DNA of 64,000 nt from assembly GCF_014646355.1 (NCBI RefSeq), contig NZ_BMNH01000001.1, positions 462,675-526,674 of the forward strand, in the 5' to 3' direction. The translations under genes and the position numbers were made by a program. This DNA is from Nonomuraea cavernae (GTDB taxonomy: Bacteria; Actinomycetota; Actinomycetes; Streptosporangiales; Streptosporangiaceae). The notes under the pieces were generated by a model. The model was not told the origin of the DNA. It saw only the letters and a list, made by a program, of their open reading frames with translations, and searched no databases. Below are positions 21,101-28,722 of this stretch, one piece after another. Numbering within the stretch: position 1 is the first letter of the stretch; each line of letters starts with the position of its first letter.

Positions 21101-21194
21101 GCGTGGAGGTGCCGTCGCGCAGCGCCTGCCGGATCCCGTCGTAGTCGGGGGAGCCGAGACTCCGCTGGAGCAACCGGCTGGTCAATTCAGACAC
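18183..21194 (-). CDS. Glycoside hydrolase family 38 alpha-mannosidase
   Basis: The 1003-aa size is typical for bacterial GH38. Near residue 125 it has the zinc-binding [10 protein letters not shown] motif, followed by conserved segments ([17 protein letters not shown]) of the catalytic domain and a long C-terminal beta domain (about residues 560-1003). It has no signal peptide, so it probably acts in the cytosol on imported alpha-mannosides. It overlaps the upstream permease gene by eight bases and the downstream dehydratase gene by ten, so it lies in the middle of one operon. Possible substrates are alpha-mannosidic di- or oligosaccharides from yeast or plant N-glycans. Confidence 0.92.
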   Translation of the reverse strand: MSELTSRLLQRSLGSPDYDGIRQALRDGTSTPVISVRGLEVRVAVLPLFTHDGRQAVRVSSTQPLTHVLVGVDSATGTDVTLLVPEVNAPRVLTLESRDDAGLVGSAQVTISPQRKWSVFVVHHSHLDIGYTDPQGTVLRHHLDYLDAALRLAEETASWPDDAKFRWTVESSMPALKWLAARPAEQVDAFAALAREGVIEVTALPFQLHTEACSTEELYRQLRFTSQLQRRHGFATRSAMHTDVPGAVVGLVDALNAAGVRYLAAAHNWAGRSVPYLHGGDKLTRPFRWRAPSGNEVLVWFTDTPHGMAYMEGNTVGLTDSYELADDLLPRYLSALASRGYPYGPGTFGWQGPDAPREPYELDVLHLRVQGAHADNAGPSIVPASIARRWNEQWAFPRLRSAVNSDFFEHVEERYLDRLAVHEGDWTDWWADGLGSGARPLGYVRRAQSALRVAETLHTLAGADATELVDEAYDKVALFNEHTWGAANPWEDAEEAGDSGGLQWTRKSSGAYDAQDDAADLLHAATRRFAAALSGETPGPLASFAVFNPGTRARTDVVRAFLPRDVVPVDVPIALVDARTGERVAHHEEYVDPVDWPTRPIGRHLRAVVPDIAGYGYARIDVVPGESQAPEPVELDLGGVIENEFYRVAYDVREGYISSIFDKTAGRELVNGDAAAGFGQYVYDRYATAPHFNHLSGHVGAHDRTLLGDRAIGRNATIVKAQRTAVGEKLVVELQGKGVDWLRTTVELHHGVARLDLTYQLAKQGTPAKEAVFLAFPFASGPPTAWELTGGVGGPDVPQVPGSAAYMLPIRHWIAFDDPELTIAWATLEAPLVQLGTIHMPYAPFPPTLDREDGTVYSWALNNIWDTNFPAQQQGETTFRYAVMSAAGVEGRRLGALAASGLTEPFVGALLEGPAEAAARAYVSVDHPDVLVTSIGRAGAERVVRLQSLAAEPVEVTVGLPGLLRARVSAGLAHELEPAEVTGESVNVRLPACGVAAVWGTCE

Positions 21195-21996
21195 TCCCTA
21201 GGGACAGGCCTCGGGCGAAGAGGCGCTGGGTGGCGAGGAACAGCAGGACCGTCGGCAGCGAGCAGACGAGCCCGGCGGCCAGCCCGACGGGCACCGGGGT
21301 GCCGGCGTAGACGTCGGTCATCAGCCCGGCGAGCGCGGTCATCACCGGCCGGACGTCCGCGGTCGTGCTCAGGGTCAGGCCGAAGATGAGGTCGTTCCAG
21401 ATGAAGGTGAACTCGAGGATGAACACGGCGGCCAGCGCGCTGGTCGAGATCGGCAGGTAGATGCGCCAGAAGACGCGCCAGGTGGACGCGCCGTCCATCC
21501 GGGCCGCCTCGAAGATCGAGAACGCGACGCCGGAGTAGAAGTTGCGCAGCACGAACGCGGCCAGCGGCACGTTGATCGCCGTGTAGATGAGGATCATGCC
21601 GAGCCTGGTGTCGTACAGGCCGGCGTCGCTGTAACCGACGAAGAGCGGCACGAGCAGCATCTGCGACGGGAAGACGGTGCCGCCGAAGATCAGCAGGAAC
21701 CACCAGAACCCGTGGCGCAGCCGCAGCACCACGATCGTGTAGCCGGCCAGCGCCCCGATGACGACGCCGAGCAGGGGCGAGACGACGCTGTAGAGGGCGG
21801 TGCTGGCCAGGCTCTGGCCCAGGTCGGCGCTCGCCAGCGCCCTGCCGAAGTTGGCGAGCAGCTCGAAGTCGCCCGACGGCAGCCACGCCGACCCGGGGTC
21901 GTACGAAGCGGCCGGCCGCGAGGCGTTGACCAGCAGCAGATAGGTCGGGCCCAGCCAGACGAGGCCGAGCACGATCAGCACGGCACGGCGGATCAT
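21187..21996 (-). CDS. Carbohydrate ABC transporter permease (MalG type)
   Basis: The 269-aa inner-membrane protein has six predicted helices and the EAA loop EAARMDGASTWRVFWRIYLP that contacts the ATPase. ATG at 21996 overlaps the MalF-type stop by four bases. No ATPase gene is in the operon, as is usual for actinomycete sugar importers that share an MsiK-type ATPase encoded elsewhere. Its 3' end overlaps the GH38 start, linking uptake to hydrolysis. Confidence 0.93.
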   Translation of the reverse strand: MIRRAVLIVLGLVWLGPTYLLLVNASRPAASYDPGSAWLPSGDFELLANFGRALASADLGQSLASTALYSVVSPLLGVVIGALAGYTIVVLRLRHGFWWFLLIFGGTVFPSQMLLVPLFVGYSDAGLYDTRLGMILIYTAINVPLAAFVLRNFYSGVAFSIFEAARMDGASTWRVFWRIYLPISTSALAAVFILEFTFIWNDLIFGLTLSTTADVRPVMTALAGLMTDVYAGTPVPVGLAAGLVCSLPTVLLFLATQRLFARGLSLGSV

Positions 21997-22838
21997 CGCA
22001 CCTGCCTCCTGAGATAGAGGTAGGACGCCAGCCCGGTCACCACGGTGAGCAGCACGGCCACCGCGGAGCCGTAGCCGTAGTCGCTGGCCACGAACGTCTC
22101 CTTGTACATCGTCACCGCGAGCGTCTCGGAGTTGCGCCCCGGCCCGCCCTGCGTCATCACCCAGACGATGTCGAACGTCTTCAGGCTCGCCACCAGCGCC
22201 AGGCCCACCACGACGGCGGTCAGCGGCCTCATCAGCGGCCAGATCACGTATCGGAACAGCCGCCAGCCCGACGCGCCGTCGATCCGCGCGGCCTCGATCG
22301 GCTCCTTGGGGATCGACTGCAGCCCGACCACGAACAGCAGCGTGTTGACGCCGAGCTGCTGCCACGTCCACACCAGCAGCATGGCGAGGGTGTTCTGCGG
22401 CGCGTCCTGTAAGAAGGCCGTGTCGACGCCGAGCAGCTGGTTGGCGATGCCGTCGTGCGACAGGATCGGGCTCCACACCAGCCCGAGCCCGGCCCCGCTC
22501 AGCGCGTACGGCAGCATGAACGGCACCCGATACCAGGCGCCGCCCTTGAGGTCGTAGGACAGCACCGCCACCAGCAGGCCGAGGCCCACCGGCAGCACCA
22601 TGGTGCCGATCACCCAGAGCAGCGTGTTGCGGATCGAGGTCAGCAGCGCCGGGTCGTCGAGCAGCTTGACGAAGTTGCGCGGGCCGGTCCACTCGGGCGG
22701 CGCCAGGCCGTCGTAGCGGGTGAGGCTCAGGTACGCGGTCCACAGGAAAGGCGTGTAGAGCAGCCCCGCGACCAGTAAGGCCGCGGGGGCCACGTACCCG
22801 AGCCGGAAGCGGCCGAGCATGGGGGTGCGCGTGCTCAT
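21993..22838 (-). CDS. Carbohydrate ABC transporter permease (MalF type)
   Basis: The 281-aa inner-membrane permease has six hydrophobic segments and the EAA loop EAARIDGASGWRLFRYVIWP. It pairs with the MalG-type permease to form the translocation pore. It begins 13 bases after the substrate-binding protein stop and overlaps the MalG start with ATGA. The TQGGPG segment between helices is typical of this family. Confidence 0.93.
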   Translation of the reverse strand: MSTRTPMLGRFRLGYVAPAALLVAGLLYTPFLWTAYLSLTRYDGLAPPEWTGPRNFVKLLDDPALLTSIRNTLLWVIGTMVLPVGLGLLVAVLSYDLKGGAWYRVPFMLPYALSGAGLGLVWSPILSHDGIANQLLGVDTAFLQDAPQNTLAMLLVWTWQQLGVNTLLFVVGLQSIPKEPIEAARIDGASGWRLFRYVIWPLMRPLTAVVVGLALVASLKTFDIVWVMTQGGPGRNSETLAVTMYKETFVASDYGYGSAVAVLLTVVTGLASYLYLRRQVR

Positions 22839-22851
22839 GGCTTCACGAGGC

Positions 22852-24105
22852 TCACTGGTGCGTGCTCCAGTACTCGTCCGCCTCCTTCTGGATGGTCTCC
22901 AGAACCTCCTTGTAGCTGCCGGGCTCGGTCACGAACTTGCCGAACCCGTCGAGCGCGGCCGTCAGGATGGGGGGCGGCGTGGCCTCGAAGTAGCGGTTGA
23001 CCAGGCGATACCTTCCGCTGCCCGCGTCCTTGGTGACCTGGCCGAGCGCCTCGTCCTTGATCTCCACCTTGGGGTTGGCGCTCACGTCGCCGCGGGTCGT
23101 GGCCCACTTCTCCTGGGCCTCGGCGGTGGTCCACCAGGTGAGGTACTTCAGGCTCGCCTCGGGGTCGTCGGCCTTGGCCAGCGAGCAGAGCGGGCCGCTC
23201 TCGAAGATCATCGACGTCTTGGGCAGCGAGGCGTTGACGTTGGGGATCGTGAAGAAGCCGTAGTCGGCGCCGGCCTTCATGTCGCGCTGGGTCATGCTGG
23301 TGTTGAACCAGGTGCCGAAGGAGACCATGGCGGCCTTGCCGTTCTTCAGCACGTCGCCCGGGTCGGTCTTGTCGCCAGGATTAATGAAATATCCGGCGTC
23401 GATGAGTTCCTTCCACTTCTCCATCACCTGGACCACGCCCGGGTCGGTGTACTTCGCCTCGCCCGTGGACAGCCGGTCGTACAGGTCGGGGTCCATCCCG
23501 GCCATGAGCTGCTCGAACCAGACGAAGGAGAACAGCACGCTGGTGTGGTAGAACGCCTTGACGTCGTTCTTCTTCAGCGTCTCGGCGACCGTGATCAGCT
23601 CGTCCCAGGTCGTGGGCGGCCGCAGGCCGTGCTTGTCGAAGATCTTCTTGTTGTAGAACATCCCCCAGTAGGCGACGTTCATCGGCACGCAGTACTGCTT
23701 GCCGTCGATCGTGTAGTAGGGCGCCAGGTCCTGCGACAGGTCGCCCGCCTTGATCGCCTGCTGCCAGACGGCCGTCGTGTCGGCCACCTGCTTCTGCTTG
23801 ACGATCTCCTCCAGCATCCCCCCGGTCTGCCAGGTGAACAGGTCAGGCTTGACGTTCGTACGGAACGACGCCTTGATGAAGGCCTGGTACTGGGCCGAGT
23901 CGGTGTAGCCCGTCGGCTTCATGCCCAAGCCGATCTTCTCCTTCGACAGGACGCCCATCTCGTCGAAGAACTTGGTCCACGCGCCCTTGTCGTTGTAGAG
24001 CGTCAGCTCGGTCTTCTTCTTCGCGGGCGCCTCGGCGCCGTTGCCGCCACAGGCGGCGAGGACAACGGCCGCCACGCCGAGCACGGCCATGCGTGACCGG
24101 ATCAT
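22852..24105 (-). CDS. Sugar ABC transporter substrate-binding lipoprotein
   Basis: The 417-aa extracytoplasmic solute-binding protein of family 1 type has a lipobox VLAAC and Lys-rich linker, then the bilobal domain with PDLFTWQTGG, YNKKIFDKHGL and AAMVSFGTW segments. ATG at 24105 is chosen because GGAGG (24113-24117) sits seven bases upstream; a GTG at 24126 overlapping the GntR stop also exists but lacks a ribosome site. The ligand is probably an oligosaccharide, perhaps mannose-containing given the GH38 partner. Its position just after the regulator gene fits a GntR-autoregulated operon. Confidence 0.92.
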   Translation of the reverse strand: MIRSRMAVLGVAAVVLAACGGNGAEAPAKKKTELTLYNDKGAWTKFFDEMGVLSKEKIGLGMKPTGYTDSAQYQAFIKASFRTNVKPDLFTWQTGGMLEEIVKQKQVADTTAVWQQAIKAGDLSQDLAPYYTIDGKQYCVPMNVAYWGMFYNKKIFDKHGLRPPTTWDELITVAETLKKNDVKAFYHTSVLFSFVWFEQLMAGMDPDLYDRLSTGEAKYTDPGVVQVMEKWKELIDAGYFINPGDKTDPGDVLKNGKAAMVSFGTWFNTSMTQRDMKAGADYGFFTIPNVNASLPKTSMIFESGPLCSLAKADDPEASLKYLTWWTTAEAQEKWATTRGDVSANPKVEIKDEALGQVTKDAGSGRYRLVNRYFEATPPPILTAALDGFGKFVTEPGSYKEVLETIQKEADEYWSTHQ

Positions 24106-24122
24106 TTCCCGGCCTCCTTGCT

Positions 24123-24824
24123 TCACTTGGGGGGGTGGTGCAACCTCTGCTCGATCACCGTCTTGACGTCCACCAGATGAGCCCGCATCCGCTCCTCGGC
24201 CGCCGCGGCGTCGCGCGCCACGATGGCCTCCAGGATCGACAGGTGCTCGTCGTGGTCGCGGCGGCGGTCGTCGAAGATCTGCAGGATCTCCCTCTGCTCG
24301 GGTCCGTGAACGGTGAGCAGTGAGTCGACGACCTCGTGCAGCACGCTGTTGCCGGCCAGCCGCGCGGTCGCCCGGTGAAAGGTCATGTTCGTGTCGTGGA
24401 GCTCGGCGTCCTTGCCGTCGAGATGCCTGGCGGCGGCGTCGAGCACCTGTTCCAGCGCCGCGAGCTCGGCGCCGTTCGCCCGCTCGGCGGCCATCGCGGC
24501 CAGCGGCGGCTCGATGACGATGCGCGCGCCGAGCAGCTCCAGCAGCTGGGCGGCGTGCATCTCGCGCATGTTGGGGTTGGGCAGCACGAGGCGCTCGATG
24601 TCGGCGCCGACATAGATGCCGGAGCCGTGGCGCATCTCGATGGCCCCCGTGGCCTCAAGTCTGCGCAGTGCCTCACGCAAGGTCGGGGTGGTGACGGCGA
24701 ACCGCTCCGACAGCACCCTGGTCGAGGGCAACCTGTCGCCCGGCCGATGCCCGCCGGTGCGGATGAGCTCCAGCATGCGTTCGGTCAGCGCGTCGGAAAG
24801 TGTCGGCCGTGTTACCTCGGACAT
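24123..24824 (-). CDS. GntR-family regulator (FadR subfamily)
   Basis: The 233-aa repressor-type protein has an N-terminal winged helix (LPSTRVLSERFAVTTPTLREALRRLEATGAIEMRHGSGIYV) and an all-helical FCD-like ligand domain with histidines and acidic residues (HDTNMTFHRA, HDEHLSILEAI) that usually bind a metal and an organic acid. It is the first gene of the operon running to 16954. A perfect 17-bp palindrome begins three bases upstream of the ATG at 24824, and a near copy precedes the operon at 12439. No ribosome site is visible before the ATG; a GTG at 24842 inside the palindrome is the alternative, or the mRNA is leaderless. The effector may be a sugar acid from the dehydratase pathway. Confidence 0.9.
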   Translation of the reverse strand: MSEVTRPTLSDALTERMLELIRTGGHRPGDRLPSTRVLSERFAVTTPTLREALRRLEATGAIEMRHGSGIYVGADIERLVLPNPNMREMHAAQLLELLGARIVIEPPLAAMAAERANGAELAALEQVLDAAARHLDGKDAELHDTNMTFHRATARLAGNSVLHEVVDSLLTVHGPEQREILQIFDDRRRDHDEHLSILEAIVARDAAAAEERMRAHLVDVKTVIEQRLHHPPK

Positions 24825-24827
24825 ATC

Positions 24828-24844
24828 AAGTGATCTAATCACTT
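24828..24844. promoter_or_regulatory. Putative GntR operator (perfect palindrome)
   Basis: AAGTGATCTAATCACTT is a perfect inverted repeat (7-bp arms, 3-bp centre) just before the GntR start codon. On the minus strand it contains TTAGAT, a plausible -10 element eight bases ahead of the ATG, so bound repressor would block its own promoter. See the sister site at 12381-12397. Confidence 0.75.
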
Positions 24845-24925
24845 TTCGTCATGGCCGTCTATGAGGAGAGTATTTTTCTCGTCATCAGGCGGATGACGGC
24901 CCGCTCGTCCCGTTCGCTCGTGAAG

Positions 24926-25492
24926 TCACGCCGGGAGCAGGGCCCGCATCAGCCGCACCTGCTCCGTACGCGACGCCTCCACCTGCCCCGCCCACCGCCT
25001 GACCTCCGGATTGACCCCGGCCGTGAGGTGCTCGCCGGCCATCCGCGCGGCGACGCCCTGGTGCGCGATCATCAGGTGGAGGAAGTCGCGCTCGAACCTC
25101 TTCGAACTACGCGAGCTCCGCAGCGCCGCGATCCGCTGACGGTCGGTCTCCGGCAGGCCGCCGTGATCGTCGTGCGACCCCGACGCGGCCGTCAGCGGCT
25201 GGTCCCAGGCGTGCAGCCAGCGCAGCATCATCTCGACCTCGGCCTGCTGCGTCGTCTCGACCGCGGCGGCCAGCGTCTTCAGCTCCGGCGTCCGCGCCCT
25301 GGCCGCGCCCAGTCTGGCGAGCTCGATGCCCTGCCGGTGATGCTGCACCATCATCTGCACGAACATCACGTCGTCGGCGTCGACCGGATCACTCGCGGGC
25401 TCGGCCACCCCGCAGGCGGCCACCAGCAGCAACCCCAGGACGACGAGCCAGTGCGCCACTCCGCCGCGTTCCCGGATCGAGCTCTCGCGCAC
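24926..25492 (-). CDS. DUF305-family lipoprotein
   Basis: The 188-aa protein has a lipobox LVAAC and a helical, His/Met-rich DUF305 domain with two repeats of the type MMVQHHRQGIELA and LMIAHQGVAARMA. DUF305 proteins are exported and many sit near copper or other metal-handling genes; a metal role here is only a guess, since neighbours give no support. GTG at 25492 or 25459 can serve as the start; the second begins closer to the signal peptide. It is monocistronic, between the GntR regulator (divergent space with an AT-rich patch) and a divergent kinase gene. Confidence 0.85.
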   Translation of the reverse strand: MRESSIRERGGVAHWLVVLGLLLVAACGVAEPASDPVDADDVMFVQMMVQHHRQGIELARLGAARARTPELKTLAAAVETTQQAEVEMMLRWLHAWDQPLTAASGSHDDHGGLPETDRQRIAALRSSRSSKRFERDFLHLMIAHQGVAARMAGEHLTAGVNPEVRRWAGQVEASRTEQVRLMRALLPA

Positions 25493-25645
25493 CGGCGCTC
25501 CCTGGGCATTTGGTAAGAAACCTTCCTAATGGTTGGGCATTTCGTCCCACCCCGCAAGGGCCCCCTCAAACAGCCGATATTGCAGGCGAACACCCTCTGG
25601 TCGTTTCTTTGGGCATCCGACCCGTTTCGCGGCTTTTTATGGCTC

Positions 25646-25651
25646 TAGGCT
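25646..25651 (+). promoter_or_regulatory. Likely -10 element of a leaderless kinase transcript
   Basis: TAGGCT fits the actinobacterial TANNNT pattern and ends seven bases before the GTG at 25659. There is no ribosome-binding site in front of that GTG, so a leaderless mRNA starting at or next to the GTG is likely. Confidence 0.45.
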
Positions 25652-25658
25652 GTGCGCT

Positions 25659-27248
25659 GTGAATCCTGGGCGGATGGTCATCGACGGCCGTTTCGAGCTG
25701 CTGGAACAGTTGGGAAGCGGCGGCATGGGCACGGTGTGGCGCGCCCACGATCTCGCCCTCCAGCGGGAGGTGGCGCTGAAGGAGGTGCGCCCGTCCGGCT
25801 CCGAGCAGATGGACTCGGACAGGGCCGGGATGCTCCGCGAACGGGTGCTGCGCGAGGCCCGCGCGCTGGCCCGGCTGCACCATCCCAACGTGGTCGCCAT
25901 CCACCACATCGTGGACTCCTCGATGACGCCCCACCCGTGGATCGTCATGGAGCTCGTACGCGGCCGTTCGCTGCAGGAGCGCCTGGCGCACGGACCGCTG
26001 GCCCCGGCGGAGGCGGCGCACGTGGGGCGCGGCATCCTCGCCGCGCTGCGGACCGCCCACGCGGCCGGCATCTGCCACCGCGACGTCAAACCCGCGAACG
26101 TCCTGCTGCGCCCCGACGGCAGCCCGGTGCTCACCGACTTCGGCATCGCCGCCCTGCACGACGCACCCGGGCTGACGGTCAGCGGCGAGGTGGTCGGCTC
26201 CCCCGAGTACATCGCGCCCGAACGCCTGCGCGGCCAGGAGGGCAACCCCGCCTCCGACCTGTGGTCGCTGGGCATGCTGCTGTACGTCGCGGTCGAGGCC
26301 CGCCACCCCATGCGCCGCGACACCCCCATCGCCACGCTCGCGGCCGTGCTGAACGGCCACGTCCCACCGCCCCGCCAGGCCGGTCCGCTGACCCCCGTGC
26401 TGACGGCACTGCTGACACCCGACCCCGCCGCCCGGCCCGACGCCGCGCGGCTCGACTGGCTGCTGGCCCAGGCGGCCGCCGGTCAGCCCATGCCCGGCTA
26501 CCAGCCGGCGTCGCCGGGAAGCCCGCCCGTGCCCGGCTACTCGACGATGCCCAACCGCCGCCCCCGCCGGCTGCGCGCGGTGACCATCGCCGGAGTCGCC
26601 GCGCTCGGCGGCATCCTCGCCACGGTCCTGGTGCTGCTCCCCCGGACCCTGAACGACCTCGCGAGCCCGACGACGTCCGCGAACTCGCCGTCCGCCACCG
26701 ACACTCCCCAAGTGACCGCCAGCGACGCCCCCGAGACGACCGCCACCAACGCTCCCGTGGCCACCGCCACCGACGAACCGTCGCCGCAGGACACCCCGAC
26801 CGGGTCGCTGCTGACCCCGGCGGGGATCAAAGCCGTGATCCCCCTCCTGGAGAAGGCTTCAGGCGGCACCGAGTTCACCGGCCTCACCGTGTACAAGGAG
26901 TACGCGATCGCCCAGGCCCCGGTCCGCGGCAGGAAGAATCTCTACGACACCTACACCTACCGCAACGGGCAGGTCACCCGGGACACCGGAGGAACCCTCA
27001 GCCCCGACGACGCCAAGGTCAAGCTGAGCTCCTTCAACTGGGACGCCCTGCCCGCCCTGTGGCGCACCGCCGACAACAGGCTCGGCATCCCCAAGGCGAC
27101 CAGCCGCTACTTGATCGTGCACGGCTCCTGGACGTTCGCGGACGACCAGCCCGTGCTGCTCGCCTACCTCTCCGACGAGTACGGCGGCGCCTACCTGGCC
27201 GCCGACATCAAGGGCAAGGTGCTGACCCTCATGCCCAGGGACGAGTGA
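25659..27248 (+). CDS. Membrane Ser/Thr protein kinase (Hanks type)
   Basis: The kinase is 529 aa from GTG at 25659 (or 524 from ATG at 25674). It has a glycine-rich loop LGSGGMGTVWRA, the Lys in VALKEV, the catalytic loop CHRDVKPANVLL, DFG in LTDFGIA, and the APE-type segment SPEYIAPERL, all intact. After the kinase domain (about residues 10-265) come a Pro-rich juxtamembrane stretch, one membrane helix (AVTIAGVAALGGILATVLVLL) and an extracytoplasmic part with a Thr/Ser-rich linker and a C-terminal domain of unknown type. No PASTA repeats are present, so it is not the PknB of cell division. Autophosphorylation is expected; substrates are unknown. Confidence 0.93.
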   Translation: MNPGRMVIDGRFELLEQLGSGGMGTVWRAHDLALQREVALKEVRPSGSEQMDSDRAGMLRERVLREARALARLHHPNVVAIHHIVDSSMTPHPWIVMELVRGRSLQERLAHGPLAPAEAAHVGRGILAALRTAHAAGICHRDVKPANVLLRPDGSPVLTDFGIAALHDAPGLTVSGEVVGSPEYIAPERLRGQEGNPASDLWSLGMLLYVAVEARHPMRRDTPIATLAAVLNGHVPPPRQAGPLTPVLTALLTPDPAARPDAARLDWLLAQAAAGQPMPGYQPASPGSPPVPGYSTMPNRRPRRLRAVTIAGVAALGGILATVLVLLPRTLNDLASPTTSANSPSATDTPQVTASDAPETTATNAPVATATDEPSPQDTPTGSLLTPAGIKAVIPLLEKASGGTEFTGLTVYKEYAIAQAPVRGRKNLYDTYTYRNGQVTRDTGGTLSPDDAKVKLSSFNWDALPALWRTADNRLGIPKATSRYLIVHGSWTFADDQPVLLAYLSDEYGGAYLAADIKGKVLTLMPRDE

Positions 27249-27327
27249 CCGCCGCGCGTCAGCCTTCTTCGGACACTCCCAGGTACTTCACACACCTGTC
27301 TCCAGCCGACACCTTGTCGCGTACCGG

Positions 27328-28005
27328 TCAGCGCGGCGACGGCAGTACGGACAGATCGCAGGCGTAGGCGTCGGCAGGTGCGCTCAGCACCCACACGATC
27401 ATCGCAGCGACCGTCTCCGGCCGGATGCACAGCTCGGGATCGTACGGCCGACCGAAGGCGCTCCTGACCTCGCCGAGGAGGTCGGTCGCCGTTGGGCCGG
27501 GATAGACGGTGGTCACGCGCACCCCGCGGGCCGCCTCCTCTTCGCGGAGCGAATCGGCCAGCTCGCGCAGCGCCGCCTTACCGGCGACGAACGACGACCA
27601 GCGGGCGACTCCGGTCATTCCGGGCGCCGCGTTAACGAAGACCACGTGACCACGTGAGCGCCGTAGCGCGGGCAGCGTCAGCCGTACGAGTTCGGCGGCG
27701 GAGGCCACGTTCACCGCCAGCGTCCGTCGCCACGTCTCGGGGTCGGTGTCGGCAACGGCCGCGACAGGGGAGATCCCCGCGCAATGCACCAGCGCGTGCA
27801 CCTCCCCCAACTCCCCCGCGTCCTCCGCCGCGCCGATCGTGACGGCAAGCGTCCCAGGCTCGGCGAGATCCACCTCGATCCCGGGCACAGTCAGCCGCCC
27901 GACGTCGCGCCCCACGGCAGTCACCCGATGCCGGGCCTCCACCAGCGCATCGACCAGCGCCACCCCGATCCCACCGGTGGCCCCGGTCACCAGCACGTGC
28001 CCCAT
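27328..28005 (-). CDS. SDR-family protein with Phe in place of the catalytic Tyr
   Basis: This 225-aa short-chain dehydrogenase-like protein has a good Rossmann motif (TGATGGIGVAL) and NAG-equivalent HCAGIS. The active-site YxxxK is replaced: the segment reads SSFVAGKAAL, so Lys is kept but Tyr is Phe. It may be non-catalytic, or use a different residue, or act as a binding protein. ATG at 28005 starts directly at the Rossmann strand; an upstream in-frame start at 28029 would add eight residues. It is convergent with the kinase gene and next to the cupin gene on the same strand. Confidence 0.8.
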   Translation of the reverse strand: MGHVLVTGATGGIGVALVDALVEARHRVTAVGRDVGRLTVPGIEVDLAEPGTLAVTIGAAEDAGELGEVHALVHCAGISPVAAVADTDPETWRRTLAVNVASAAELVRLTLPALRRSRGHVVFVNAAPGMTGVARWSSFVAGKAALRELADSLREEEAARGVRVTTVYPGPTATDLLGEVRSAFGRPYDPELCIRPETVAAMIVWVLSAPADAYACDLSVLPSPR

Positions 28006-28066
28006 GACGGCTCCCATCCCCTGGTCCACGGCGTGGTCATCGTACGCGCCTGGCGATGACCGGGAC

Positions 28067-28396
28067 TCAGGCCCGCGAGCCGTAGGCAGGGCCGAACACG
28101 ACCAGCAGCGCCAGATCCTCGGTGATGTCCACGAAGCGGTGTTCCTCGCCTGCCGGCACGAAGATCACCGCACCGGGTCCGACCTCCGCCTCATCGCTCG
28201 GTGTCACGATCCGGGCCCGACCTGAGGTCACCACGTAGATCTCGTCCTCGGTGTGCGGGCTCTGGTTGTCGACCCCGCCCGCCGGGATGCAGTACGTCCC
28301 CACGGACAGGTCTGACACCTTGAAGTGCTCAACCCAGTCGTTGGCGGCCCCGGCAGCCGGCGGCGCCCATTCCCCGGCACCCTTGATGATCTCCAT
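28067..28396 (-). CDS. Small cupin-domain protein
   Basis: This is a 109-aa single-domain cupin. Motif 1 is represented by SPHTEDEIYVVTSG (with His and Glu ligands) and motif 2 by GAVIFVPAGEEHRFVD (His ligand), a plausible mononuclear metal site. ATG at 28396 is likely; a start at 28405 is also in frame. Cupins of this size include isomerases, dioxygenase-like proteins and ligand-binding proteins. It lies 61 bases upstream of the SDR gene on the same strand, so the two may be cotranscribed. Confidence 0.85.
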   Translation of the reverse strand: MEIIKGAGEWAPPAAGAANDWVEHFKVSDLSVGTYCIPAGGVDNQSPHTEDEIYVVTSGRARIVTPSDEAEVGPGAVIFVPAGEEHRFVDITEDLALLVVFGPAYGSRA

Positions 28397-28722
28397 GGCG
28401 GCCAACGTACGGCGTTCGCCCGCGACCGCGCAAAGGTGGCCGGATCTCGGTCAGCTTGACCTCAAGCTCGGTTGAGGCGCCATTCTGGCCCGCATGGACC
28501 GGATCGGCTCCGGCCTCGGCCCCTCGGGGCCGCGTGTAGAACTGGTGCGAAGGACGCTGGTAGACGTGGGCGGCCTCCGAAGAGGAGAGCACAAACCCTG
28601 CGACGGATACGACCGGAAGGTTCTGCGATCGGAACCAGCCGGAGGATGTGTGGGTTCTCGCCTGAACCTTCGGCGGTGCCGTGCGGCGGACACGCAAGGC
28701 ACCGCACCGCCTGCCACTGCAC
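28397..28722. other. 326-base stretch without a convincing gene
   Basis: The region lies between the cupin start and the end of the FtsX-ectodomain gene. It contains an 85-codon plus-strand frame at 28494 with no recognisable motif and poor ribosome-site context, and overlapping open frames on the minus strand. I see no operator or tRNA in it. It may be gene debris. Confidence 0.5.
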
